From an uncultured Bacteroidota bacterium (GTDB lineage: Bacteria; Bacteroidota; Bacteroidia; Bacteroidales; UBA932): DNA of 64,000 nt. Below the pieces are notes generated by a model. That model was given only the letters and a program-made list of their open reading frames with translations. It made no database searches and was not told where the DNA came from. Position numbers and translations under genes: made by a program. Below are positions 14,844-23,326 of this stretch, one piece after another (positions within the stretch are counted from its first letter, which is position 1; every line of letters begins with the position of its first letter). The stretch is from positions 347,169 through 411,168 of the forward strand of contig CALGSW010000001.1 in NCBI GenBank assembly GCA_937901965.1, written 5' to 3'.

Positions 14844-17662
14844 CGATGAAATCTGCCTCCACCCATTCCCGGTCCCGGGCCTCTCATAGGCTGACCGCCT
14901 CCTTTCTGGCCTCCAAAATTCCCAAACCTCCAGGTAAAGCTTAGCATAAAGTACTGCTGAAGAGTATTATTTTGAACGTCTTCAATATAGTTGTCAGTTG
15001 TTGTTCTCCACACACTTTTTGATTCATTGAGAATATCAAATACCTTAAGGCGCAGGGTAGCAGAATTTTTGAAGAGTAATTTTGAGATTTCAGCATTCCA
15101 GACCATAGCAGGTTCATTATAACCCTCTCCGTAACCAATGTAAAAGTTGTAGTCCATATCTGTAGCAAGGTTAAATCCTGCAGGAAGTGTCCAGTTTACA
15201 GACCCGTTTATTGCATTATTCCAGGTAGCCGGCTTTGCAGATTGCTGTATTGTGTACCAGGCATAATTGTATCTTACCCTTCCACCTACACTAACCTCAA
15301 GCTTATCTCCTCTGTACATAAATCTCAGCATTTCACTTAAAGATAGAGTTGTTGTGTATCCCTTCTGTAGAGACTCAAGCGTTCTGCCGGAAAAACTTAC
15401 CCCTTTGTTTACACCTGCGTTAGTAAAGTTCATTATTGAAAACTTAGACTTCTTTATAGGTGTATTATACATCAGATTTGCATTAATGTTAAATGCACCC
15501 GAAGCGTTTACCGGCATTGTATATTGAACCCCTGACTCATCATACCATCTCTGGGTAACAATTCTGTCCTGTGTGTAATTTGCCCTTAATCCTGCATCGA
15601 TAGTACGAAAAGTCTCTCTCTTGGTATCTCTGTAATTAGCATTCAATGAATGCTCAAACTCAGGAAGCAGATCAGGGTTACCTATTGGGATCAGGAGGGG
15701 ATTTGAATTGTCTTTTACCGGTTGAAGCTGACTTATTGACGGCTGTCTTGTTCTTCCGTTATATCTCAGCCTTAAGTTACGGGTATCTGAGAATTTCAGG
15801 TCAAGCTGAGCTGATGGGGCGAAATTTACAACAGACCTATTAATCACAGCTCCATCGCTTCTGACGCTTTTTGTTAAAGACGGCTGAGCATTAACTCCAA
15901 GTACATAACTATACTTCTCCTCATTTTTTCTGAGATTCACCTCAGCCCTGTGGTTAACAAAAATATTTTCAAAGTAGTTTGAATAGAGAGGATCAATTAT
16001 ATCATATTCATCTGTCAAACCTTTATTATAAACCTTCTTGTCTGAATCTGTGTACCTGTAACCAAACCTATAGGCAAGCTCCATGTAATAGTTCTTTCCA
16101 AGTGGCTCTGTATAAGAGGCTCTTGCTGAAAGATTATACGACTTTGATATGGAGTTGTACCTCTGATCAACTATAGTAGAGTCATCATCATTACCAATAA
16201 TTGTTCTTGACATGTTTACACCGTTGAAGAGTTCATTATTTGAAAACTCCATATCCATGTTCAGTGAAAATGTTCTGCCCGGCTTAGCAAATCTGTGTCT
16301 TAGCAAAAGATCCCCTTCAAAGCTCTGGGCACTGTTTTCTCCTCTTGACATACTGTTTCCCTCATTAATTCTCGTACCACTTCCTCCTCTGGTCCAGAAA
16401 TCGCGTCTATCCTCAAATGTGCCTTTTGTTATGCTTACATTTGGTCTGAATAGTATTGATGTCTTGTCATTAAACTTGTATTCAATGTTAAGTGCAGCCC
16501 TGTGACCATCAGAAAAACTGTTTGACACTGTCTCTTCAGAGTAGTTAAATGTACTGTCTTTCAAAAAATTCTGACGGAACGTCCTATTTTCTTGCAATCT
16601 GTCACTACCACTGTAGAGATAGTTGCCGCCAATTTTCAGTTTTCCATCATTAAAATCTTTATTGGCATTTACACCTCCCATCCAGGATGTTGTAAGGCCA
16701 CTCCCTCCAAATCTCATCGTAGCACCACCCATTCTGATCATTGACTCTCCCATTCCTGAAGAGTTACGCATTGCAGCCATCATCCCTCCGGCTATATCCG
16801 AAAAGCCTCTGTTATTTGTATTGTTAATGTTGGCTACCGCTGTAAGCTGACTAGTCTTTGTAAAATTACCAACCATACCTGCTGCCTGATATCTCTCCTC
16901 TGTCCCATATCCGGCAGATACATTTCCAAACCAGCCATTCATCATACCGGGCCTGATACTCAGGTCAATTACTGTCTCCTCCTCTCCGTCGTCTATACCT
17001 GTAAACTGAGCCTGTTCAGATTTTTTCTCAAGTACTTTTACCTTTTCAATAATTTTAGCCGGAAGATTTTTTGTGGCAAGCTGGGGATCATTGAGGAAGA
17101 ATGCCTTTCCATCAATCATTATCTTAGTTATCTCCTTGCCGTTAGCTGTAATTTTTCCATCAGAGTCTACCTCTATGCCGGGGAGCTTTTTCAAAAGTTC
17201 TTCAAGCATATCGCTATCTGTCGTTTTGAATGATGAGGCATTGTACTCAACTGTATCCTTTTTAACGATAATAGGATTTCCCACAGCAGAAACTACCACT
17301 GAATTAAGGGTATTTACCTGCTCTTTCAGTTTGACCTCACCAAGATCAATAACTCTGTGTTCATCAAGAACTATACTCTTGATATAAGTTTCGTAACCAA
17401 GATACTCAATTCTCAATGAATAGTTACCTGGAATAATACCCCTTATCTCAGCCATACCCCGAACATCAGTAAGGGCGTATTTGAATGGGGTCTCATCCCC
17501 TACCTTTGTAACTGATGCGGTTGCAAATTCAACAGGTGCATTTCTGAGACTGTCCATAACAACCACTTTTATTCTGATCTCTCTCTGCTCATCCTCAGCT
17601 TGCAAATTTGCTGAAAGTGCTACAGACAATAGTAAAAACAAAAAGAACTTAGAGAATTTCAT
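14840..17662 (-). CDS. Outer-membrane beta-barrel protein with carboxypeptidase-like regulatory domain (TonB-receptor-like)
   Basis: 940 aa with a Sec signal peptide (MKFSKFFLFLLLSVALSANLQA). A carboxypeptidase-regulatory-like beta-sandwich (~28-115, ending in LRIEYLGYETYIKSI) is followed by a plug-like region (VVSAVGNPIIVKKDTVEYNA...LLKKLPGIEVDSDGKITANG) and a long barrel. The C-terminus is Gly/Met/Pro-rich, ending GGGRFHR rather than in a classical terminal aromatic residue. This is the Bacteroidetes OMP_b-brl_3-type family. There is no TonB box I would defend, and no SusD partner next door, so import of a substrate is not implied. Tail-to-tail 4-nt overlap with rluD. Confidence 0.85.
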   Translation of the reverse strand: MKFSKFFLFLLLSVALSANLQAEDEQREIRIKVVVMDSLRNAPVEFATASVTKVGDETPFKYALTDVRGMAEIRGIIPGNYSLRIEYLGYETYIKSIVLDEHRVIDLGEVKLKEQVNTLNSVVVSAVGNPIIVKKDTVEYNASSFKTTDSDMLEELLKKLPGIEVDSDGKITANGKEITKIMIDGKAFFLNDPQLATKNLPAKIIEKVKVLEKKSEQAQFTGIDDGEEETVIDLSIRPGMMNGWFGNVSAGYGTEERYQAAGMVGNFTKTSQLTAVANINNTNNRGFSDIAGGMMAAMRNSSGMGESMIRMGGATMRFGGSGLTTSWMGGVNANKDFNDGKLKIGGNYLYSGSDRLQENRTFRQNFLKDSTFNYSEETVSNSFSDGHRAALNIEYKFNDKTSILFRPNVSITKGTFEDRRDFWTRGGSGTRINEGNSMSRGENSAQSFEGDLLLRHRFAKPGRTFSLNMDMEFSNNELFNGVNMSRTIIGNDDDSTIVDQRYNSISKSYNLSARASYTEPLGKNYYMELAYRFGYRYTDSDKKVYNKGLTDEYDIIDPLYSNYFENIFVNHRAEVNLRKNEEKYSYVLGVNAQPSLTKSVRSDGAVINRSVVNFAPSAQLDLKFSDTRNLRLRYNGRTRQPSISQLQPVKDNSNPLLIPIGNPDLLPEFEHSLNANYRDTKRETFRTIDAGLRANYTQDRIVTQRWYDESGVQYTMPVNASGAFNINANLMYNTPIKKSKFSIMNFTNAGVNKGVSFSGRTLESLQKGYTTTLSLSEMLRFMYRGDKLEVSVGGRVRYNYAWYTIQQSAKPATWNNAINGSVNWTLPAGFNLATDMDYNFYIGYGEGYNEPAMVWNAEISKLLFKNSATLRLKVFDILNESKSVWRTTTDNYIEDVQNNTLQQYFMLSFTWRFGNFGGQKGGGQPMRGPGPGMGGGRFHR

Positions 17663-17746
17663 ATAATTATTAGTCTAATATTCGTATTAAATATTTACAA
17701 CCCTTTGACAAACGAAAGGGCAAAAGGTTAAATCATGAAAAAAAAT

Positions 17747-18301
17747 TTATTTAACTCTTTCCGGATTGGCCTTGACAAAGGCATCCCACCCCTTTCCCCC
17801 GGAACCGCTTTTTATTTGACGGTTGGATTCATAATAGTGGCATAAAGCAACTGCAAGGCCATCGGTAGCGTCAAGAAAATCAGGGACGTCCTTAGTTTTC
17901 AATATATTAGTAAGCAGCGCAGCAACCTGCTCCTTAGATGCTGCACCTTTTCCGGTAATTGAGAGTTTAATTTTCCTGGGAGCATATTCGTAAACAGGCA
18001 TATTTCTGTTAAGAGCAGCTGCAATAGCTGAGCCCTGTGCTCTGCCTAGCTTGAGCATTGATTGAATATTCTTCCCATAAAAGGGAGCCTCAACAGCCAG
18101 CTCATCCGGCTTATAATGTTCAATTAACTCTGTGACTTCAATAAAAATCTTCCTTATTTTGGCAAAGTGATCCCTCTCCTTTCTAAGATCAACTACACCC
18201 ATTGCAACATACTTTGGAGAGAGAGGAGTGGATTCAATCACTCCATATCCCAGTATCTGAGTACCGGGGTCTATCCCAAGTATTACCTTGTTTGCAGGCA
18301 T
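17747..18301 (-). CDS. ruvC: Crossover junction endodeoxyribonuclease RuvC
   Basis: Resolves Holliday junctions. The 184-aa product has the four acidic catalytic positions: Asp11 in LGIDPGTQILGYGV, Glu in DELAVEAPFYGKN, and the Asp pair in FLDATDGLAVALCHYY. ruvA and ruvB are not adjacent. The gene is 10 bp from serS and probably co-transcribed with it. Confidence 0.95.
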   Translation of the reverse strand: MPANKVILGIDPGTQILGYGVIESTPLSPKYVAMGVVDLRKERDHFAKIRKIFIEVTELIEHYKPDELAVEAPFYGKNIQSMLKLGRAQGSAIAAALNRNMPVYEYAPRKIKLSITGKGAASKEQVAALLTNILKTKDVPDFLDATDGLAVALCHYYESNRQIKSGSGGKGWDAFVKANPERVK

Positions 18302-18311
18302 TGAGATTTTA

Positions 18312-19580
18312 TCAGTTGATTATGTCAAATCCGCAATAGCTCCTGAGAACTTCAGGAACAACTATTCCATCAGGTGTTTGGTTATTCTCTAAAAGAGCTG
18401 CGAGAATTCTGGGGAGAGCCAGCGAGCTGCCATTAAGAGTATGAGCAAGAGCCGGTTTCCCGTTTTCATCTTTGTAGCGAAGTTTTAACCTGTTTGATTG
18501 GAAGGATTCAAAGTTTGAAACAGAACTCACCTCAAGCCATCTTTGCTGAGCAGCCGAGTATACCTCAAAATCGTAAGTAAGCGCAGAGGTAAAACTCATA
18601 TCTCCTCCGCAAAGTCTGAGTATTCTGTAAGGCAGACCAAGAGACTTAACCAGAGACTCCACATGAGCCACCATTCCGTCAAGTGCTTCATATGAACTTT
18701 CAGGAAGTGTAACCTGAACAATCTCCACCTTGTCAAACTGGTGCAATCTGTTAAGGCCTCTCACATCTTTACCGTATGATCCCGCCTCTCTCCTGAAACA
18801 AGGAGTATAGGCAGTCATTTTTACAGGGAGCTCAGATGGAGAAAGAATTACATCTCTGAATATGTTTGTAACAGGTACTTCAGCAGTGGGGATAAGGTAA
18901 AAATTATCCAATCCCACATGATACATCTGTTCCCCTTTGTCCGGAAGCTGCCCTGTACCAAAACCGGATGCCTCATTCACCATCAGAGGAGGCTGTACTT
19001 CAGTATAACCGGCCTTAGTATTCATATCCAGAAAATATGCAATCAGAGCTCTCTGAATTTTTGCCCCTTTGCCTTTGTAAACAGGGAATCCCGCACCTGT
19101 AAGCTTAACTCCCAGATCAAAATCAATTATATCATATTTTTTTGCAAGCTCCCAGTGAGGTATAGAATCTTTCAAAACAGGTATTTCTCCACCCTCTTTG
19201 ACATTAAGATTATCTTCAGCCCCTTTGCCTTCCGGTACAGATATGTGCGGTAAATTTGGCAACTGAACAAGAAGATCATTAAGTTCAGAGGCATAACCAT
19301 TCATAGTTTCGTCAAGAGCTCTTGACTCCTCTTTCAACTGAGCAACCCTTTGTTTGGCAATCTCCGCATCCTCTCTCCTTCCGGTTTTCATCAAATTGCC
19401 AATCTCCTTAGCAAGTGAATTCTGCTCAGCAAGTTTTGAATCAAGTTCTGTTTGGGAATTGCGTCTTAAAATATCAAGTGCATTTACCCTCTGAATTATT
19501 TCAGCGGCATCGAAATTCTTTACTCGCAGTCTCTCCAGTACCAGATCCGGCTGCTCTCTTAAAAGTTTAATATTAAGCAT
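18312..19580 (-). CDS. serS: Serine--tRNA ligase
   Basis: Class II aminoacyl-tRNA synthetase, 422 aa. The N-terminal coiled-coil arm that grips tRNA-Ser spans about residues 1-105. The catalytic domain has TAEVPVTN, motif 2 FRREAGSYGKDVRGLNRLHQF and motif 3 with LNGSSLALPRILAALLENNQ. The ATG start gives the standard MLNIKLLREQP; an upstream in-frame TTG is ignored. A -7-like box TAACTTTG (minus, 19609-19602) lies 21 nt upstream, just beyond the terminator of the ferredoxin gene. Confidence 0.97.
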   Translation of the reverse strand: MLNIKLLREQPDLVLERLRVKNFDAAEIIQRVNALDILRRNSQTELDSKLAEQNSLAKEIGNLMKTGRREDAEIAKQRVAQLKEESRALDETMNGYASELNDLLVQLPNLPHISVPEGKGAEDNLNVKEGGEIPVLKDSIPHWELAKKYDIIDFDLGVKLTGAGFPVYKGKGAKIQRALIAYFLDMNTKAGYTEVQPPLMVNEASGFGTGQLPDKGEQMYHVGLDNFYLIPTAEVPVTNIFRDVILSPSELPVKMTAYTPCFRREAGSYGKDVRGLNRLHQFDKVEIVQVTLPESSYEALDGMVAHVESLVKSLGLPYRILRLCGGDMSFTSALTYDFEVYSAAQQRWLEVSSVSNFESFQSNRLKLRYKDENGKPALAHTLNGSSLALPRILAALLENNQTPDGIVVPEVLRSYCGFDIIN

Positions 19581-19611
19581 ATGGTTCAATAATTGAAGCC
19601 TCAAAGTTATG

Positions 19612-19647
19612 AAAAAAAAAGACCGACTTAAAATGATTAAGCCGGTC
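19612..19647 (-). terminator. Rho-independent terminator after the ferredoxin gene
   Basis: Minus strand: GACCGGCTTAA pairs with TTAAGTCGGTC (11 bp, one G-T), loop TCATT, followed by nine T. Confidence 0.9.
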
Positions 19648-19667
19648 TTCTGTAAAAAATATCTGAA

Positions 19668-19835
19668 TTAAGCTGGGCTGATAGCACCTACAGGGCAAAC
19701 ATCTGCACAAGAACCACAATCTGAGCAGACATCCGGATCAATTTTATAGATATCGCCGGGAGAGATAGCTTCAACCGGACACTCATCAATACATGTACCG
19801 CAAGCGGTGCAATCTTCTGAAATTTTGTAAGCCAT
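19668..19835 (-). CDS. 2[4Fe-4S] ferredoxin
   Basis: A 55-residue clostridial-type ferredoxin with two cluster motifs: CTACGTCIDECP and CSDCGSCADVCP (Cx2Cx2Cx3CP twice). It is a low-potential electron carrier in the cytoplasm; in this organism likely partners include a pyruvate:ferredoxin oxidoreductase and the bifurcating hydrogenase at 45-50 kb. The ATG giving MAYKISEDCTACG is chosen; longer in-frame readings have no homology. Single-gene unit with a strong promoter and terminator. Confidence 0.95.
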   Translation of the reverse strand: MAYKISEDCTACGTCIDECPVEAISPGDIYKIDPDVCSDCGSCADVCPVGAISPA

Positions 19836-19868
19836 TTTAAAAATAGTTTTGAATTGGTTTAATAATTG

Positions 19869-19899
19869 CAAAGATATAAAAAGGTTGGAACAGAACAAA
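19869..19899 (-). promoter_or_regulatory. Promoter of the ferredoxin gene (interleaved with the divergent promoter)
   Basis: Minus strand TTTG (19899-19896), 19-nt spacer, TATCTTTG (19876-19869). The spacer contains the upstream box of the oppositely directed promoter for the DUF1573 gene. Confidence 0.85.
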
Positions 19900-19915
19900 T
19901 ACAAATGTATCTTTG
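19885..19915 (+). promoter_or_regulatory. Promoter of the DUF1573 gene
   Basis: Plus strand TTG (19885-19887), 20-nt spacer, TATCTTTG (19908-19915). It overlaps the divergent ferredoxin promoter by 15 bp. Confidence 0.75.
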
Positions 19916-19942
19916 TTGTCTCAACCATAAAAGGAGGAGAAG

Positions 19943-21037
19943 ATGAGAGTAATGAGAATATCAAAGCCATTCGCCATTCTTGCACTGCTCTTGTTTGCAC
20001 TGATATCATCAGCACAGAGCAGCGTAAACGGCATTATTGAATTCAACAAGCTTGTTCACGATTTTGGAGATATAACACTTAGCTCCGGAAAACACACCTA
20101 CGCATTTAAATTCAAAAATACAGGGAACTCACCTGTCTTAATACAAACCGTCATATCTTCGTGCGGTTGCACAACACCTGTCTGGACGCGTAATCCCGTT
20201 AAACCTGGTGAGAGTGGAAAGATTGAGGTTACCTTTCTTAATGATCAGGGGCCATATCCTTTTGACAAAGCACTGACCGTATACATAAGCGGAATAAATA
20301 AGCCTGTAATTCTAAGAATAAAAGGTGTTGTTCATGAAAAGGCAAAAAGTCTTTCTCAGCTATATATCCATAAAATAGGCGCACTCTCCTTCAGGCAGGA
20401 TTATGCCGACATAGGTCAGGCGGCTCAGGGTGAGAAAAAAACAGAGAGTATCTCTGTAGCAAATACCGGCAGTAAACCAGTTAAAATTGACTTTACAGAT
20501 CTGCCGGGAGGGCTCTCTTTAAGAGCAGAGCCATCAACTCTTTCACCGGGTAAAAAGGGAGAGATATTTATTGAACTTGACACAAAGAGCCCGGTAAGAT
20601 GGGGCGCAACAAAGCTGGAGGCTTCTCTCGTTATTGACGGGAAGAGAGTGACAGACAAGAAACTTGAGATAAGGGTACGGATACTTGATAATTTTTCTAA
20701 CCTTACACAAGAGGAGACTGAACAGGCCTCTCTACCTATGGTGGATAACAATGTTTATTCATTCGGGACATTAAAGGCGGGAGATAAAATTCAGCATACG
20801 TTTGATGTAAAAAACCTTGGAAGGAAAACTCTGACTCTTTACAAATATGACACAAACAAATCCGGAATAACCGTTAACCATCCAAAAACAATTGCACCCG
20901 GAGCAACAGCGAAATTTTCAGTAAACATTACAACAGGTAATGATACCGGAGAACAGCTATATCAGATAACATTCATAACCAATAGTCCGGCAAGACCGGC
21001 ATTCAGTCTTCTTATATCAGGAACTGTTACAAGATAA
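19943..21037 (+). CDS. DUF1573 secreted protein with ASH-like immunoglobulin-fold repeats
   Basis: 364 aa with a signal peptide (MRISKPFAILALLLFALISSAQS). The first domain is a clear DUF1573: HDFGDI, FKFKNTGNSPVLIQ, SSCGCTTPVW, PGESGKIEVTF. Two further related beta-sandwich repeats follow (NTGSKPVKIDF..., VKNLGRKTLTLYKY...). Function is unknown; such domains resemble cilia-type ASH folds and are abundant in Bacteroidetes periplasm. The start is preceded by AAGGAGGAG at 19931-19939, an unusually good Shine-Dalgarno for this phylum. Another in-frame ATG lies 3 codons downstream. Confidence 0.85.
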   Translation: MRVMRISKPFAILALLLFALISSAQSSVNGIIEFNKLVHDFGDITLSSGKHTYAFKFKNTGNSPVLIQTVISSCGCTTPVWTRNPVKPGESGKIEVTFLNDQGPYPFDKALTVYISGINKPVILRIKGVVHEKAKSLSQLYIHKIGALSFRQDYADIGQAAQGEKKTESISVANTGSKPVKIDFTDLPGGLSLRAEPSTLSPGKKGEIFIELDTKSPVRWGATKLEASLVIDGKRVTDKKLEIRVRILDNFSNLTQEETEQASLPMVDNNVYSFGTLKAGDKIQHTFDVKNLGRKTLTLYKYDTNKSGITVNHPKTIAPGATAKFSVNITTGNDTGEQLYQITFITNSPARPAFSLLISGTVTR

Positions 21038-21048
21038 AAGAATTTGAG

Positions 21049-22146
21049 ATGCAGGAGAGTAACCATTCTAATCACGATAGTGCACTAATTGTTAATGAAG
21101 GCATAGAACAGCCTCCAATAGTAAATCCGTATATAGGTAATTTCTATAAAAAGAATAAGAGCCGTAACCTTTCTGCCGATGAATTTGTAGAAGGAATTAA
21201 ATCTGGTAATATTTCTGTTCTAAGCCAGGCTATTACTCTGATAGAGAGCAACAGGCATGACCACAGAATAGTTGCTCAGGAGATTCTTGAGAGATGTCAG
21301 GCACACGGCAATGAATCTATGAGGATAGGCATAACAGGTGTGCCTGGTGCAGGAAAGAGCACATTCATTGAGGCATTTGGAGGTATGATTACATCACTTG
21401 GACATAAACTTGCCGTTCTGGCAATTGACCCAAGTTCAGAGAGGAGTAAAGGATCAATTCTGGGAGACAAAACCAGGATGGAGACTTTGTGTTCAGATCC
21501 TAATGCATTTATAAGGCCCAGTCCAAGCGGAGGCTCACTTGGCGGTGTTGCAAGAAAAACACGCGAGAGTATAGCACTTTGTGAAGCTGCAGGATTTGAC
21601 GTTATCTTTATTGAGACAGTGGGTGTAGGACAATCAGAGACAACAGTGCACTCTATGAGTGACTTTTTCCTTCTTCTTATGCTGGCGGGAGCCGGAGATG
21701 AGTTGCAGGGTATAAAGAGAGGTATAATGGAGATGTCAGATCTGATAGCGATAACAAAAGCTGACGGAAGCAACATTGACAAGGCAACTCTTGCTCAGGC
21801 ACTGTATACAAACGCACTGCACCTGTTCCCTCCATCTGAGTCAGGATGGATTCCTACAGCTATGACCTCCTCGTCAGTAACTAAGGCCGGATTAAAGGAG
21901 ATTCTTAAAAAGATTGAAGAGTACTTTATTCTGGCAAAATCCAACGGTTATTACTATAAAAAAAGGAGAGAGCAGTCAAGATTCTGGATGCATGAGACAA
22001 TAAACGAAGGGCTGAGAGACCGGTTTTTTGAAAACAGGGAGATTCAGTCAAGACTGGCCCAATACGAGGAGTCGGTAATGGAAGGAAAGATTGGCTCTTT
22101 TGCAGCAGCTTCCCAACTACTGGATATCTATAAAAAGAATATATGA
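21049..22146 (+). CDS. meaB: Methylmalonyl-CoA mutase-associated GTPase MeaB
   Basis: G3E-family GTPase that protects and loads the adenosylcobalamin-dependent methylmalonyl-CoA mutase. 365 aa; P-loop GVPGAGKSTFIE, the switch region AIDPSSERSKGSILGDKTRM, VETVGVGQSE, and the TKAD base-recognition motif. The C-terminal helical dimerisation arm is present. The mutase genes are not in the window. Inference: the organism makes propionate or succinate through methylmalonyl-CoA. It is 11 bp after the DUF1573 gene and has an ATGA overlap with the metal exporter. Confidence 0.93.
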   Translation: MQESNHSNHDSALIVNEGIEQPPIVNPYIGNFYKKNKSRNLSADEFVEGIKSGNISVLSQAITLIESNRHDHRIVAQEILERCQAHGNESMRIGITGVPGAGKSTFIEAFGGMITSLGHKLAVLAIDPSSERSKGSILGDKTRMETLCSDPNAFIRPSPSGGSLGGVARKTRESIALCEAAGFDVIFIETVGVGQSETTVHSMSDFFLLLMLAGAGDELQGIKRGIMEMSDLIAITKADGSNIDKATLAQALYTNALHLFPPSESGWIPTAMTSSSVTKAGLKEILKKIEEYFILAKSNGYYYKKRREQSRFWMHETINEGLRDRFFENREIQSRLAQYEESVMEGKIGSFAAASQLLDIYKKNI

Positions 22147-23312
22147 ATATAATACTGGAAGCTTTAAAGAACAGCATTCTCATTACAGGACTTGTAATTG
22201 TAATGATGCTTCTCATAGAATATGTAAATATACGTTCACACGGCGAGTCATTTAAAAAACTCAAAAAATCACCGGTTAAACAGGTAATATTGGCTGCACT
22301 ACTTGGACTAATTCCCGGATGTATAGGAGGATTTGCCGTAGTATCACTGTTTACTCACAACCTGTTAAGCTTTGGCTCCCTTGTTGCTATGATGATAGCC
22401 TCCTCCGGAGATGAAGCATTCGTAATGTTGGCCCTTATACCTAAAACAGCCATATTTTTGTTCTTTGTTCTGCTAATTATCGGTGTGATTGCAGGCATAA
22501 TAGTTGACAAGCTCTATAAAGGGAGTAACAGGCCTTTTTCACCTGAGGAATTTACGCTTCATGATGAGTGCTGTCATGAAAAGCACGATCACAAACAACA
22601 CCATCCTGTTCAGGAGACAAAACGGACAATGACACGTGAGAGAATCCTGATAATGGCTGGAATAGCCATTTTTATTTTTGCCGTGGTCGCCGGAATACTG
22701 GAGCACAATCATGAATCACACACGCAGGAGGCAGCTCCTGCAGTTGTTGTTGAAATGCATGACCACAATCATGGACACGAAGGAGAGCATGCACATGATC
22801 ACGAAATTGCAGATGCTAACCATGCTGAACACGGATTTGATATTTTCTCTGAGAGATGGATGAATCTACTTTTTGCAGGTGTAAGTATATTCTTGTTATT
22901 TCTTACAGCAAGAGCAGGAGACCACTTTATTAGAGAACACCTCTGGGGTCACGTAGTTAAAAAACACTTCAGATCCATATTTCTCTGGACATTCGGAGCG
23001 CTCCTCGTAATCCATTTTGGTATGCAGTTTCTTGACATAGAACACTGGCTCATGGATAATGTATTCCTGATGATAGTTATAGCTGTTATTATTGGTATTA
23101 TTCCTGAATCAGGCCCGCATATGGTCTTTATTACTCTCTTCGCAGGAGGGCTTGTCCCATTTTCAGTACTTCTTGCAAGCTCTATTGCACAAGACGGACA
23201 TACAGCTCTTCCGTTGCTTGCAGAAAGCAAAAAAGGCTTTGTACTTGCCAAAGCCATTAATATTGCAATAGGACTGGTTATAGGAACGGCGGTTCACCTT
23301 GCAGGGTTTTAA
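22143..23312 (+). CDS. Putative 10-TM heavy-metal exporter (ArsP_2-like) with histidine-rich loops
   Basis: 389 aa. About ten hydrophobic segments are arranged in two similar halves, each with a GxIPxxGxxxVxxxLF-type motif (LGLIPGCIGGFAVVSLFT; IGIIPESGPHMVFITLF) and a later SSGDEAFV/AQDGHTALP element. Two cytosolic or periplasmic stretches are very His/Asp-rich (HDECCHEKHDHKQHH; HDHNHGHEGEHAHDHE), suggesting transition-metal binding. The family is annotated as a putative Mn or heavy-metal exporter; the metal is unknown. Four-nt overlap with meaB suggests coupled translation without implying related function. Confidence 0.8.
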   Translation: MNIILEALKNSILITGLVIVMMLLIEYVNIRSHGESFKKLKKSPVKQVILAALLGLIPGCIGGFAVVSLFTHNLLSFGSLVAMMIASSGDEAFVMLALIPKTAIFLFFVLLIIGVIAGIIVDKLYKGSNRPFSPEEFTLHDECCHEKHDHKQHHPVQETKRTMTRERILIMAGIAIFIFAVVAGILEHNHESHTQEAAPAVVVEMHDHNHGHEGEHAHDHEIADANHAEHGFDIFSERWMNLLFAGVSIFLLFLTARAGDHFIREHLWGHVVKKHFRSIFLWTFGALLVIHFGMQFLDIEHWLMDNVFLMIVIAVIIGIIPESGPHMVFITLFAGGLVPFSVLLASSIAQDGHTALPLLAESKKGFVLAKAINIAIGLVIGTAVHLAGF

Positions 23313-23319
23313 CCCTGCA
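23300..23319. terminator. Possible bidirectional hairpin between convergent exporter and rho genes
   Basis: TGCAGGG and CCCTGCA flank a TTTTAA centre at the exporter stop codon. There is no proper T run, so terminator function is uncertain. Confidence 0.35.
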
Positions 23320-23326
23320 GGGGATC

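Noticed and set aside
17700..17722. Hairpin CCCTTT...AAAGGG downstream of ruvC
   Set aside because: Only 6 bp with no T run on the ruvC strand; too weak to call a terminator.
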